Positions 45,719 through 56,700 of a stretch of 64,000 bases of DNA are shown here, piece after piece. The notes under the pieces were generated by a model. The model did not search any database and was not told the origin of the DNA. It saw nothing but the letters and a program-made list of their open reading frames with translations. This DNA is from Agarophyton chilense (lineage: Eukaryota; Rhodophyta; Florideophyceae; Gracilariales; Gracilariaceae), in the NCBI GenBank assembly GCA_030374765.1, contig JARGXX010000113.1, positions 434,001 through 498,000 of the forward strand, written 5' to 3'. Positions within the stretch are counted from its first letter, which is position 1, and every line of letters starts with the position of its first letter. Position numbers and translations under genes: made by a program.

Positions 45719-47790
45719 GAGATACGGCCGTAAGTACAGGATAGCGCAGAAAGCGACAAGACATTCCTGTTCGGTGGTTGTGTACTCCCGTTCGGCTTTG
45801 TTTAGCGTGCCGCTCCAATACCCAACCGGTAACAAGTTTCCGTCCAGTTCTTTTGAAGTACTGCCCATCCGACTTGGCGGTTACATGCGTCCGTACCCAA
45901 GACGATTTGAAAGTTTTGGTGGGAAATAGCCAGTATTGGCGGACGTATTAGCCATCGTTAGAGCTCATCCAAAGCTTGGTATTTCGAATCGCTTAATACC
46001 TCGCAGTCGAAGGGCTTTCCCTTTCCCAGTTTGCGGTTAAGTGGCACCGAGATGCGTGCGAAATTGGGAGCGAACCGTCGGATCACGTTACAGAGGCCCT
46101 GAAACGATGGAATCTCTGTCTGGTTTGAGCGCGTCTTCGACTCACAGATGGCACCGCAGGCCTTGCTGGATACCTCCAGCTTTCCCGGACGGATATAGTA
46201 ACCCAAGTAGTCGACAGTGTCCCTGAAAAAGTGACACTCATCTAAACGGAGAGTGATACCGGCGAACTGTATCGAGACAAGAACAGTCTCCACATGTCGG
46301 TAAATGCTCTTGAACCGTATGAGAATAAATAATAAAGTCGTCCAGGTACACCAGGGCGTACTGCCATTTCACCCGTGAAAGGATGATTTCTAAGCTCTAG
46401 AATGTCGCTGGAGCATTCTTTAAACCGAACGGCATTCTCATTTACCGATACAGTCCCATGTACGACGTAAAAGTTTTCATATCCTGATCGGCTCCGTCGA
46501 TCTCGACTTGCCAGTTACCGCTATTGCGGCCAACGTGGTGAAAATCTGTGCATCTCCGAGTGAGTGGATGCACTCGCTTACTCGCGGAATTGGGTAAATA
46601 TCCCGTACGGTAACATAGTTAAGGCGACGGTAGTCTAGGCAAAAGCATGGACTACCGTCCTTCATCTCCGCTAACGCCCTTTGTCTGTCCAACTCTGCCG
46701 AAGACGGTTCTTTGACGCACGATTTGAGTTGCTTTTCCACAGCGGTTCGTTCTTTCTCGCGGCGCGAGTGTCCCGCAAGGTAGGTGACCAAGTATATAGG
46801 CTTAGTGCCCGGGTCGAGTCAGATGCGGTGTTTAGCCGCCGCAACTCGAGCTAGATGCACATTCCACATGTCTTGAAACAGTCGGAGCAGCTCGATGGCC
46901 TTTTAGCGGTCAGTTTAATAGTCCAGAGACACTTGGATTCTACAAGTTCAGTCCTCTGTGTTGGTTCCGTCTAAGTTTGGTTGCTTTTTAGCAGTATCCT
47001 CCGAATTGGAATTCGGGGGATTGGTGCCTTCCTCCTTAGCGACGGCGCACTGCGACGAAAATCGTTCTGGTGCAATGAACTAATTCGGAAAAGGAAGCGA
47101 TAAACCGAGAATGGAGCGCTTGTAAAGGCGAACCGGTCGCTCAGGGAAATCAGAAAACTGAACGTAAAAGGGAATTTCCGTTCGGAGTTCCATGACGCCA
47201 TTGACAAAGAGCACGAGCTCTTGCCTACCGGTACGGAGATTGGACTGAATGAAGGAAAGTATAGAGGCCTTAGTGGTGACTATGAGATGGACCTCCGACA
47301 TCGGTTGAATTGCTGTCTGGCGAGCTACTCGCAACTTGTTCAAGGGAGTCTTCCGAGTGGTATCAGGTTGTGGTGTACGTTGATTAACCGGTACGGAAGA
47401 AGCTTAATTGGATACCAGAAGGACAATTGGTTGGGAATAATGTAAGAGGACCGTCAGTTTCAAAGTGAGGATTCCCAACACGTATCGGTCTATAAAGGAA
47501 GTGCGGTGGATGCAACTGGTGGCCAGATTGGTGATTACCAGAAACGGTAATTGAGCATGGAAATCACCAACTCAGACCAGCAAAGGTAGAATTCAAATAG
47601 TATCTACACGGTTCCGCGAAGCGTTTGTAATATTGGGAACCGAACGAAGAATTAACCTAGACTTCCATTGCGGTGGGAGAAGCCGTTCGTGGATGAGATT
47701 CGGTCCCGCTTCGACGACGAGTACCCCAGTGAAAGGGCACATGACAGTAGAACGCAAACCGACGGAAAGGAGCACTTTGTAGTTTGCGCT
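45719..47790 (-). pseudogene. pol: Pol remnant of family 4, copy A
   Basis: The protease equivalent at about 47593-47775 reads VLVVEAGPN where active relatives have VLDTGAGPN, so the catalytic Asp-Thr-Gly is gone. RT pieces include CLDYRRLNYVTVRDIYPIPR (about 46600) and an intact YLDD box near 46345. The thumb and connection pieces are at 45958-46293. An RNase H piece has LPVGYWSGTLNKAEREYTTT (about 45790-45850). Multiple stops and shifts separate these. Confidence 0.82.
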
Positions 47791-48513
47791 ATTTCATAGT
47801 ACGTCAGAATCATCTGAATGGTATTCATCTACCATATAAACCGAGGTCCGCTCATCTCAGTCGGATTTTGGATTTTGGCCGTCCGGTTGTGGGAGGCGCT
47901 CTGTCGCCGAAGCCCCATGCGCTTCTACGAACCTTCCTGTTTGTTTTGCGAATGTGGTCTGCGTTCGTCAGAAAAAAATGCCGGTGGAGTGCTTTGTGCA
48001 CCACCGTTCAGATTAGCATGTACCCTATGGCCTATGTTTTCCCGACCAGAGCTCGACGTATTGCCGTTCGGACCAGATGACCGAGAACGGTAGTAACCCT
48101 CGTCACGGCGCTGCAAGTTGTTAGCGTCGCCAATGGCTAAAATAATCAAACGGAATTCAGAAGTCAGTATCTGATAGTGATTCGGTTCTCGTGAAAGGCA
48201 AAATCGACACGGCCTGTCCGGCATTTGCCGAACGTTCCGCACGGGTTGAAATGAGTGTGGGGGGGGCTAAGGCGGTTTGGAACAGATAGAAACCGTACGG
48301 CGAGATGCCGTAGACGCATTAAGCGTCGTCGGGATGGACGGGAACGAACCGTTTTGAGAAAAGGCAAGAATGTGCTACTTGTTATCCGAATCGGTGTACT
48401 TCGCGTCGGAAGGGCTTTCGACGCTCAGAACTGACCTCTGGGTAGAGTGCCGAGCATTTTTATCGGTTGTGTTAACCTGAACGGACTGTCGCCTTGACGC
48501 ACGGTGGGAATCA
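45719..48513 (-). repeat. Large inverted repeat, left arm
   Basis: Position x corresponds to about 104,604 minus x in the right arm (56091-58885), with few indels. Both arms share stop codons and a lost protease Asp, so the duplication happened after decay had begun. Confidence 0.85.
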
Positions 48514-50074
48514 CCGTACGACTCCGAGTACAGCGCGAGCGCGTCGTAACCGATAGCAGTTTGCGCCTTGAGATGATTACTCTCCTCAGACGGTGTGGCG
48601 GCAAGAAGCTCTTCGATAAAGATGTAGTTAAAACGCCGATCAGCGAGGACATTGCCGCATGAGATTTCTTTGTCCACAGCTCTGGTTGTATTCTGTTTCG
48701 GACATACCGGACGACTGCCGGGAGAGTGTGTTTTCGGCGAACCCATCGGCGATGATCTCGTTCGTCGCGTACGTAGTCAAAATCAAGTTTACTAATTCCG
48801 AATAAATGTTGAGGGACTCACGGCGCTGTAAGTCTACAGCACCGGACTCCCACAGGATCCGGGATTGCACGAGCGCGAGCGCCGGAACGGTAAAGGAAAA
48901 CTGGAAGCACTGATGCGCTGCCGTTTTGGTAGGTCCGTTTTGGCTGCATGTGTTCTTAAATCGTTGTAAGAAATATAGATCCGAAATCAGGTCTGAGCCA
49001 GCAAAAGAATGTCCCATCATCTGGACATGAAACTTCTTCTGATATCGTGGGATCTTCCAAGCTTCGCAGGATTCGTATGTATCCGAACGATTAAACAGAC
49101 CGTACGTACGGAAAGCCGCCATTTTGGCGAACAGCTCGTTTAACGGCTTCATAAACGTAGTCGCAGGAGTACCCGAGCGGGAACGGTACCGTTCGGATTT
49201 GCCGCGTGTGGGACTTCGGAAATTGGCGTAGCTGTTTACCTTGGAATCTGCGTCCAAAGAGAGCGTCCGGCCGGAGTCCAAATCCGATTCGGAAGAATTT
49301 TGCCTCTTGTAGCGTCTGCGGTTCCTTCCGACAGTTTTTACAATCCGAATCGAAGGGCTCGTCCGACTTGTCACGGCGACCGCGAAGGTTTCTTTCATCT
49401 TCAGAAGAACTGTTGAACTCTCCGTGCGGATCTCCCAGGGGTGGGCCGAACGGTTCACGGCCGGACGGATCATCTGCGGATCCCTCTTATCCGGTCGGTC
49501 CATATCAGCACATTTTGGATGCCATAACCGTTCGGCTTTGAATAACTTTTGAAAAGGGTAGCTGATCGATTGCAGCCAGAATAGCAGCCACGCGGGCACC
49601 CTGAGCATTCCGTTCGGTAACTTCCGGCTGGTATTCGGAAAGAAACTACTGTACAACCGATCGGATGAGCGGAAGAAAATCTTTTCGTAAAAGGGCAGGA
49701 ATCCGTTCGTCTAGATACTCTTCAACTGCCATGGGTATCCGGACACGAATTTTTTTGCGGAGATGCTCGAGCACATAGAGGTCCAGCTCCTCTCATACCG
49801 CACGGGAGGAGCACATCCCGAATGGTATTTTCTGCGCAAGCTGGTCGTCCACAGGGGGACGACCCACAGTGCTCACCGTGGACTTTAAGTTCTTTCCGGA
49901 CGGTGGAGTGGAGATGCGAGAAGAAATTGTACGGAATAGATCCTCAGGGTTCTCGAGCGGACATGGGCGGGCTTGCGCGGAGCTTCGAGTGCTCCAGCCG
50001 CCGACAGAAGCGGTCTCAAAAACTCCTTGCAGTGGAGCCGAAACGGACGGGAGGGGGGGGGTCTTTGTCAGCCA
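48260..50074 (-). pseudogene. gag: Gag remnant of family 4, copy A
   Basis: The frame seems to begin at an ATG near 50074 and is broken by stops before a 338-residue open stretch (49656-48640). That stretch resembles the capsid-like core of families 1-3, including LILTTYATNEIIADGF against their LLRSYATNSAIQAAIL. The C-terminal knuckle equivalent, near 48200, is degraded (CRFCLSREPNH). Confidence 0.7.
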
Positions 50075-50180
50075 TATCTATACGGTTGTACGCGAGACAG
50101 TAGAGTTGCGAAATTACGATTGATTCTGAGTCTCAAGTTGAACTCGTGACTTCTTCTAAGTCGGGCGGTTATGAACCTTA

Positions 50181-50199
50181 CTTCTAAGTCGGGAGACCA
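50181..50199 (-). other. Primer-binding site of family 4 copy A
   Basis: The minus strand reads TGGTCTCCCGACTTAGAAG, identical to the sites of elements 1 and 2, one base after a presumed LTR end TTGCA. A second partial copy of the same sequence lies at 50153-50165. Confidence 0.75.
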
Positions 50200-50760
50200 T
50201 TGCAAGATAGTTCCTAGAAGCAGGAATGTATCAAGCGGTGGAGAGTCGTGTGTGATTGTACCACCCGTACGGAGGGAATCACGTTTTGTCTGTAGGTAGA
50301 ATGGGCGGTTGCTGCCACCAGACACGGTCAGGAACGTGCGGAGGGGAGAAACTGTTTGGAAACCTCTAGTAGAACCGTCGGAAAGCCGCTGATCTGCACA
50401 GACGACGAAGGCAGAAGGCTAGGCGTGCGTACAGCTTACTTCCAATGGTGTCGGCCGAGCTCGGGTTATTAGGGGCTCCGAGGCTGAGGCCCTACTGTAA
50501 AGCCTACTTTATTCGAAATAAAAATAAAACAATTACTAAAGCTGCACAAGTGTTCATCTGTATATACCCATCTCGTTATTACGTCATCCGTTCCGCAGTG
50601 GAGCGTTCCTCCCATCCCATCGTTCACGTGTCCAGCCCCGGCATCTCCGTTCGGGCTGGCGGCAGCTCCATGCGAGCGGGTGGCCGTCAACAGCGTTGTC
50701 CACACCGCCGTCCGTTCGCCATTCCATTTCCGCTCACCCACACGGTTCCGCCACTATGCT
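50200..50760 (-). repeat. Probable 5' LTR of family 4 copy A, outer boundary unknown
   Basis: The segment beyond the primer-binding site starts TGCAAGATAG on the plus strand, as an LTR end would, and has no coding content. It contains an A/T-rich AATAAAAATAAAAC stretch near 50520. The outer end lies somewhere before the copia remnant. Confidence 0.4.
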
Positions 50761-50861
50761 ACAGGTTGTCGTTAAAATATTTCAGTTCTGCAGGTTGGGG
50801 TATTTTCGGGCCTGCTTGTGGTTTTTTGAGGGTGGCGAAGTAGATGTGATTTGCTATGGGA

Positions 50862-51486
50862 TCGGTCTAAAAGTTAACCTATTCTGTGCGGTGGGGATGT
50901 GAACCAGTTGGGCGAAAGGTTTTGTATCTCTAAAGTACAGTTTATTTCCTGTGCAAATAGATGTTACGCGATTGGTCTTGGGGTCCAGCACTTGTATGAT
51001 GCGTTCGTCGGTGTGGCATAGGTATCAGCAAAGTAATATGCGTTTCGCTAGTTTCTTTCGGGTGTCCTTATTGGTTTGTATGGGGGCTGTCCCATATTGT
51101 CCGAATATTGGGATGTGTGTGTTTGTCGGTGGCCTGCCATGCAATCTAGTGTACGGTATTTTTTGTTTGGACTGGTGCATGGTGCTGTTATGCTGGTGAG
51201 TGGCATCTCGGAGTGCGTCATCCCAGTTCATATTTAAAAGAAGGCTGTGTTTGAGGGATGCCCGAGCTGCCGAGAGGAGTATTGCATTTATATATTCGGC
51301 TAGTCCATTCTCTCATGGTGAGTAGGGCAAAGACGTGGATTGATGTATATAATGTCTTTTGTAAGTGTTGGTGCTATCCTTCGAGAGATATTTTCCGGGG
51401 ATGTCGGTGTGAAACAGTGTGAGTATGTATCCCGTCTGGTGTCTGATTTTCTTGATCATGGCGTCAATGTGGGCATGTAGGTGCTG
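50862..51486 (-). pseudogene. Ty1/copia integrase remnant
   Basis: Read on the minus strand from about 51480, one frame with two stops gives a DxxGKYLSKDS segment matching the copia DNGGEYxSxxF box. It continues with STSLPYSP, stop, ENGLAEYINAILLSAARA (the SAPYTPQQNGxAER box; the stop at about 51317 replaces one residue), WDDALRDATHQHN, PYTRLHGRPP and IFGQYGTAPI. After a second stop it ends with YLCHTDERIIQVLDPKT. This is the C-terminal half of a copia-type integrase. No RT or LTR was found nearby. Confidence 0.72.
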
Positions 51487-51489
51487 GCG

Positions 51490-52229
51490 GTTCAGAAAAC
51501 TTCTCTATTCTGATCTCTAACAACAGTCCGCGAAACAATAATGAATACCCTCGAAGGTTCTTATCGTTTTCGTCAAACCGTGCCACAAGCTTACAAATTT
51601 CCCCAATTCCTTTGCGATGCACTGATTCTAGAGTAACCGCTATTCCATAAACCTTGTTTCCATTGTGCAATACCCCTCCTACCATCAAATATGTTCAGGA
51701 TATTTCAATAATTGTTTATGTTTTTCACCGAACTATCTTTCCGTTTGATTTATGCTTTTACATACAAACCAAAACAGAGCAATTGTCATCTAAATACAAT
51801 TGCTCTTCCAAAATGTAAACTAGTTTTCTTTAATATGTAACTTGATATAAAGTTCTCAAAGTTCAATCTTTGCCTTCTTTTTCAGTACTCATGCATTGAG
51901 ATCCATATTCTTATTTTACCTGCCTTAGATAATGGGTTTTTTCAACTTCATATGAATAGAGCAGTGAAAAACCTACATTTACTGGTACCAATTTTTTTAT
52001 ATATCTACCATACTACTTATAAATACTCTTTACGATATAAAAAAATCTTCGACCTCCAGCAACATCAAACTGCCCAAAACATCGCTCAATTAGTATCAAA
52101 CAGTGGAAAAATATATCATACATGAACACCACATTTGAGACGTTCCAAGAAATACTAAACAAACTATCCGTAGACAAAATATATTTGGCGACCAAGAAAA
52201 CGTAAACTTTAACTCGTTTTATGACTTAT
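51490..52229. other. AT-rich intergenic stretch
   Basis: The stretch is markedly AT-rich. A 74-codon minus frame at 51464-51688 has no recognisable content. Nothing else is supported. Confidence 0.35.
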
Positions 52230-52990
52230 AAGGTTTGGCTTGGTTGTGTGTTCTCTCTTCTTTCGCACCAAACTGCTCGTTTTCAAAGTTTTTTAGTTTT
52301 CTCCAAGACCACAAACTGGCTCGCTCTTATTAATAGCCTAGTGAGTCATGTTTCGGGAAATGAAGTTGGCTTTATCTGTTTATGTTCTTGGACGCACCAC
52401 TCACTGCCTCACATTTAATGGCTCTTCCGAAGAGGTGTAGCAGGTGTGAAGAATGAGAATGAAAAAAGTAAAACTGGCTCGAACAGCATTTTTTCCACTA
52501 TGCCTCACTTGATTGAACATAAAATCTGGCTCGTTCAGGTCGTGTTTTGAGAGATTTACTTCATTGCTTTAAACCAAACAGCTCGTCCAAAGTTGTGAAG
52601 GAGATGTTCAGAGTGCGCCAAGAGAAGAGAATACTGGCTCGTTTAGCATTCTTCCTCAATGCTGCACGTCGCAAAAAATAGAGCTAGTTCGCCCAGCTTG
52701 TGTTCTGGAAGGTTCAACTCACTGCCTCAAAATAAACAGCAGTTCCGACGGTGTGAGTGCGGTAAGATGGAAAAAGATTGGCTCGTCCAGCAATTCTTCT
52801 GCGCTGCTCTACGTCTTATAGAGAAAGCTGGCTCGCCCAGCTTTTGTTCCAAAAGGCTACTTCACTACCTCACACCTCACACATCGGCCGAGGATTTCAT
52901 AGAGATTTGCAGCTTGCCAAAAGAGAAAGATGTGCTGGCTCATCCAGCACTTCTGTTTCGGTGCCGCACATCAAAGACCATTGCATCTGA
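52230..52990. repeat. Diverged tandem array, about 155-bp unit, five copies
   Basis: A CTGGCTCG box recurs at 52316, 52474, 52634, 52778 and 52935 (spacing 158, 160, 144, 157). A second related box recurs at about 52375, 52526, 52684 and 52828 (151, 158, 144). Units also share CACTGCCTCA and GTGTGA segments. No gene fits the array. Confidence 0.7.
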
Positions 52991-53154
52991 TCTGGGACAG
53001 ATCAGATTGTGGGGTTAACATTTTCATCTTCCCGCAGCACGTCTCTGCATCTCTGCAGAGTTCATGGGCATTATAGCACCTAGCGCTCCTAGTGAGAGCT
53101 AATATGCTAGTGCCATTCTACCGTGTGAGAAATGCGGTTGATGGGTCCCGATCA

Positions 53155-53480
53155 TCTGTGACGGATTTCAGGACGACCTGATCGTAATCATGTTCACACG
53201 TGTGAGACGCATGTGATACGTCTGGAACGTAGAGCGAATCTACGAGTAAGACGACAGCCGGTCAACCCGCCGGCAACGGGCTGCTCTTAGTGGTAACCCA
53301 AAAAATAAAGACGGCGTCCACTTGGGGGGAGAAAAGCAGGACGACCTACCCTATGAACTCGCCTCCGGACGAGCACTACCTTGGCCCAGTCTCGTGACTT
53401 TGCGAACAGGACGACCTGATCGACTCGATTCTGGTGTTCCGTTCCGCTACGCCGCTCGTACACCAGACCAGGTGTCACAG
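53155..53480. repeat. Possible short inverted-repeat element
   Basis: CTGTGAC at the left and GTCACAG at the right bound about 325 bp, flanked by CAT on both sides. GGACGACCT occurs three times inside (about 53172, 53338, 53409). The 7-bp ends make this only a candidate MITE or solo LTR. Confidence 0.25.
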
Positions 53481-56090
53481 CATTGCTTACGATATATTTG
53501 GGGTATATTAAGTTTTTTGGTGGAGAAACGGAAATATCTTTAACGTTTTAAGAAGTTATTTTTGTCAAGAGAAAAATATCATCCTCATCATGCATTGAAG
53601 TGCTTCAATTCTAACAGGAATCTATGTTCTTTTTATATATAAGTTCCGACTGACAGTTAATAGTTTTTTTTATATCCAAAAATCTCTAACATATGGGAAG
53701 CGAGGCAAATCAGGGGTTTACAGTTTTTGTACGCTGAGAAATAGTTGTGATAAGCGTTTAATCCATACATTTGTATCAGCCGCATCTCCATTTCGACTCG
53801 TAAACCATAAGAGCAGTACAACTGCACGTGAATTCGCTTCTTTGAATTTCCAGAGAATGAAGTAAGATCTCTTTTCCCAACTCCAACATGGCTTACTCAT
53901 TGACGCGGATGATTGGTAAAGATCTAAATGTGCCAAGATTTGGATTGAATCAGAAAATATCATTCATTGTTAACTCGGACTACGCAGAACAAAAACCGGA
54001 TCGCATATCCTCGGATTGCAAACCAAGCATTTTGCGAGCCAAAACCTTACTTTTGCAAAAACTTCGCAGTCTTTCCTAGATATATGTGAAAATCAAAGTT
54101 GCCATTCCTGCTGAAACGTCTTGCGACTGCACTGGGTCTAGGCCGATCTGCCTTTCAGATCTACGATGAAACGGCGTGGATACGTTCCAGTCATTCGACA
54201 GGGTGGTACAGGAGCTTGCTTCAAGGTATCACGCCAAATTCGTGGATACGAACCCCGAGTGCTTTTAAACCATAGTCTTAGCTTCTCTCATCATTTGATT
54301 TCGGAGAAAGTGGTTTGGTTGAGAAGAACGAGGCGAATAACAGGTTGGTGTTGAGACATGATGCCAAAGATTGTTTCAAAACATTTTTCAAGCGGAAGAA
54401 ACTTCTTCCTCCAAACTGCTTTCCTTTTAACGTCATTTGTGTCTTAAATTCATGTACAGGTCGCCAATCTTCAAGCGTTGATCATGAATACGATTGTATA
54501 AGTTCTGAGCATCTGATATTTGATTAGAAACAAGATAAAACTCCCTTGCACGAGACAGCTCTGTGGTAACACTCTATGAAACCAATCAGCTGCTGCGTGC
54601 CAAGCTACAAAGCCATTTCTAGTATTCCTTTCAATATTGAATATTTCGTTAGAATGTTGCTAGTTGTGTGCAAATAAAAAGCTCCAGATCTTAAAGATTT
54701 TTTCTTACTACTTCGTCACGTCAAAGTATTATCAGGAATTATACTGAAAAGTATTGGGTTTGAAGAAGACAAAAAGCAGAATTCTTCGGATTCAAAGATC
54801 TTGTTCAATATGTCTGTGAGCGTGAACCGCTTACTAAAGCGATAAAAAGTAAGGAATGATCATGGAAGGAAACGAAAAGTCTTGGGAGTACGGAATTGAA
54901 AACGTGAAGACACTCGAATTTTTTTCGAAATGGAGATTATTTATGAGTGAATTGCTTAGGTTTGTGCGTCAGGAACAAAAACTGGTTTGAACGATATACC
55001 CATCGGAGAGAACCCCATGACAAAGATCTGGAGCTACAGGACGTTGGGTGTTGATCGAATGTATTGTGGAAAGCGGATGACTCTCATGATGGTAGTGCGT
55101 TTGAGGTGAATAGGTTGCTCGATTGAAGTGCTCGAAGTGTTTAGATGTAGGGAGAAATTTAGATGTCCGATCCTTAAATCGGAAAGAAGGGAAAACTTGG
55201 GCAGTCACTTGCCATATAACGGCTCCGTCCCAGTAACCACTGCACCAATTCGCTCTCAACTTATCCATTAAGAGGCGAAGACCAGACCTTAATCAGTAAT
55301 TGATAAAGAGGAAGAAACATTTCATTTTCGAGAACGTTACGACAGCCGCAAACAAGCTTAACATATGGCTCAGATAGCCAGCTTCCTTGAACCCTGTCGT
55401 TTGAACGCGGTTCGTTGTGCGTTGCATTCGTCACGTTGCACAATCAACGTGATAAAAGCGAGCGCAACGAGAGGAGAGAACAAACGCGTCTCTTCGCGTT
55501 TGAACAGTAAATTGTCTAACGACCTTCTTTACTGATATTTCTCCTTGTCCCCTCTTTTCTGCGTGTCTACGGCGTTGGAGCCGCTACGTTATAAGACGTT
55601 GCGAGAGCGCTTTGCCACTAATTGGCAAGGCGAAATGTGTGACTCAAAATAAACAAAATATCTAAAAATACGAGCTCGTGGTGCACCTCCAATCAAAACG
55701 AGATCACTGCACTGCAATAAAACACCACGACGCCAACAAACCCAACAATACATTTGTGCGTTCCGGCGTTCATGACCGTTTCGGGTCTTTAAGTATTTGA
55801 ATAGGCCGGTACCCCAGAGGTGTTTGTATGCTGAACCAAGAGCTCCAGAGCCCATGCTTTAGCTCGGCGAAAATCCCTGCGAGTCTGGCGTGTCTGCACA
55901 GGAAGAGTGTGTCGAATTTTTTGCAGTGAGGGAAACTGCACCAAGCGACGTTTGTCAACTTTTGGCTTTCTATTAGCAGCTGCTGCTTCACGTTTTTTGG
56001 CATCTTTCCTCTTCGCCTGGCGGATTGTTGTACATTCTTGAACCGCTTGCAGCACTAAATTAGATGTTAAGTGCGATCCATTCGTTGTGT
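53481..56090. other. Spacer between the inverted family 4 copies, no supported gene
   Basis: Short frames exist (plus 53888-54079 and 54166-54354; minus 54969-55443 and 55770-56055), but none shows a motif I recognise. The two minus stretches are relatively long for AT-rich DNA and may be relics of a transposase or host gene. No RNA gene was seen. Confidence 0.35.
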
Positions 56091-56700
56091 TGATTCCAAC
56101 CGTGCTTCAAGGCGACAGTCCGTTCGGGTCAACACAACCGATAAAAATGCTCAGCACTCCATTCAGAGGTCAGTTCTGAGCGTCGAAAGCCCTTCCGACG
56201 CGAAATACACCGATTCGGATAACAAGTAGCACATTCTCGCCTTTTCTCAAAACGGTTCGTTCCCGTCCATCCCGACGACGCTTAATGCGTCTACGGCATC
56301 ACGCCGTATGGTTTCTATCTGTTCCAAACCGCCTTTGCCCCCCCCCACACTCATTTCAACCCGTGCGGAACGTTCGGCAAATGCCGGACAGGCCGTGTCG
56401 ATTTTGCCTTTCACGAGAACCGAATCACTATCAGATACTGACTTCTGAATTCCGTTTGATTATTTTAGCCATTGGCGACGCTAACAACTTGCAGCGTCGT
56501 GACGAGGGTTACTACCGTTCTCGGTCATCTGGTCCGAACAACAATACGTTGAGCTCTGGTCGGGAAAACACAGGCCATAGGGTACATGCTAATCTGAACG
56601 GTGGTGCACAAAGCACTCCACCGGCATTTTTTTCTGACGAACGCGGACCACATTCGCAAAACAAACAGGAAGGTTCGTAGAAGCGCATGAAGCTTCGGGG
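56091..56700 (+). pseudogene. gag: Gag C-terminal remnant of family 4, copy B
   Basis: This is an inverted duplicate of the copy A gag end. It contains a degraded knuckle CRFCLSREPNH and a basic/Ser stretch, with the frame broken more than once. Confidence 0.65.

Larger units (their letters stand above)
45719..50200 (-). mobile_element. Decayed Ty3/gypsy element, family 4, copy A (minus strand)
   Basis: On the minus strand the order is primer-binding site (50181-50199), gag, protease-like, RT and RNase H, then truncation at 45719 by element 3. Its first 2.8 kb on the left (45719-48513) is an inverted copy of 56091-58885. Its LTR should lie just right of 50199, but the outer end could not be fixed. 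Confidence 0.82.

Noticed and set aside
50469-50741. 90-codon minus-strand frame right of family 4 copy A
   Set aside because: It lies where the LTR is expected and has no recognisable content.
55589-56055. A host or transposase gene on the minus strand left of copy B
   Set aside because: Two overlapping frames exist, but no catalytic motif or conserved block could be recognised, and the region is not open for more than about 90 codons.
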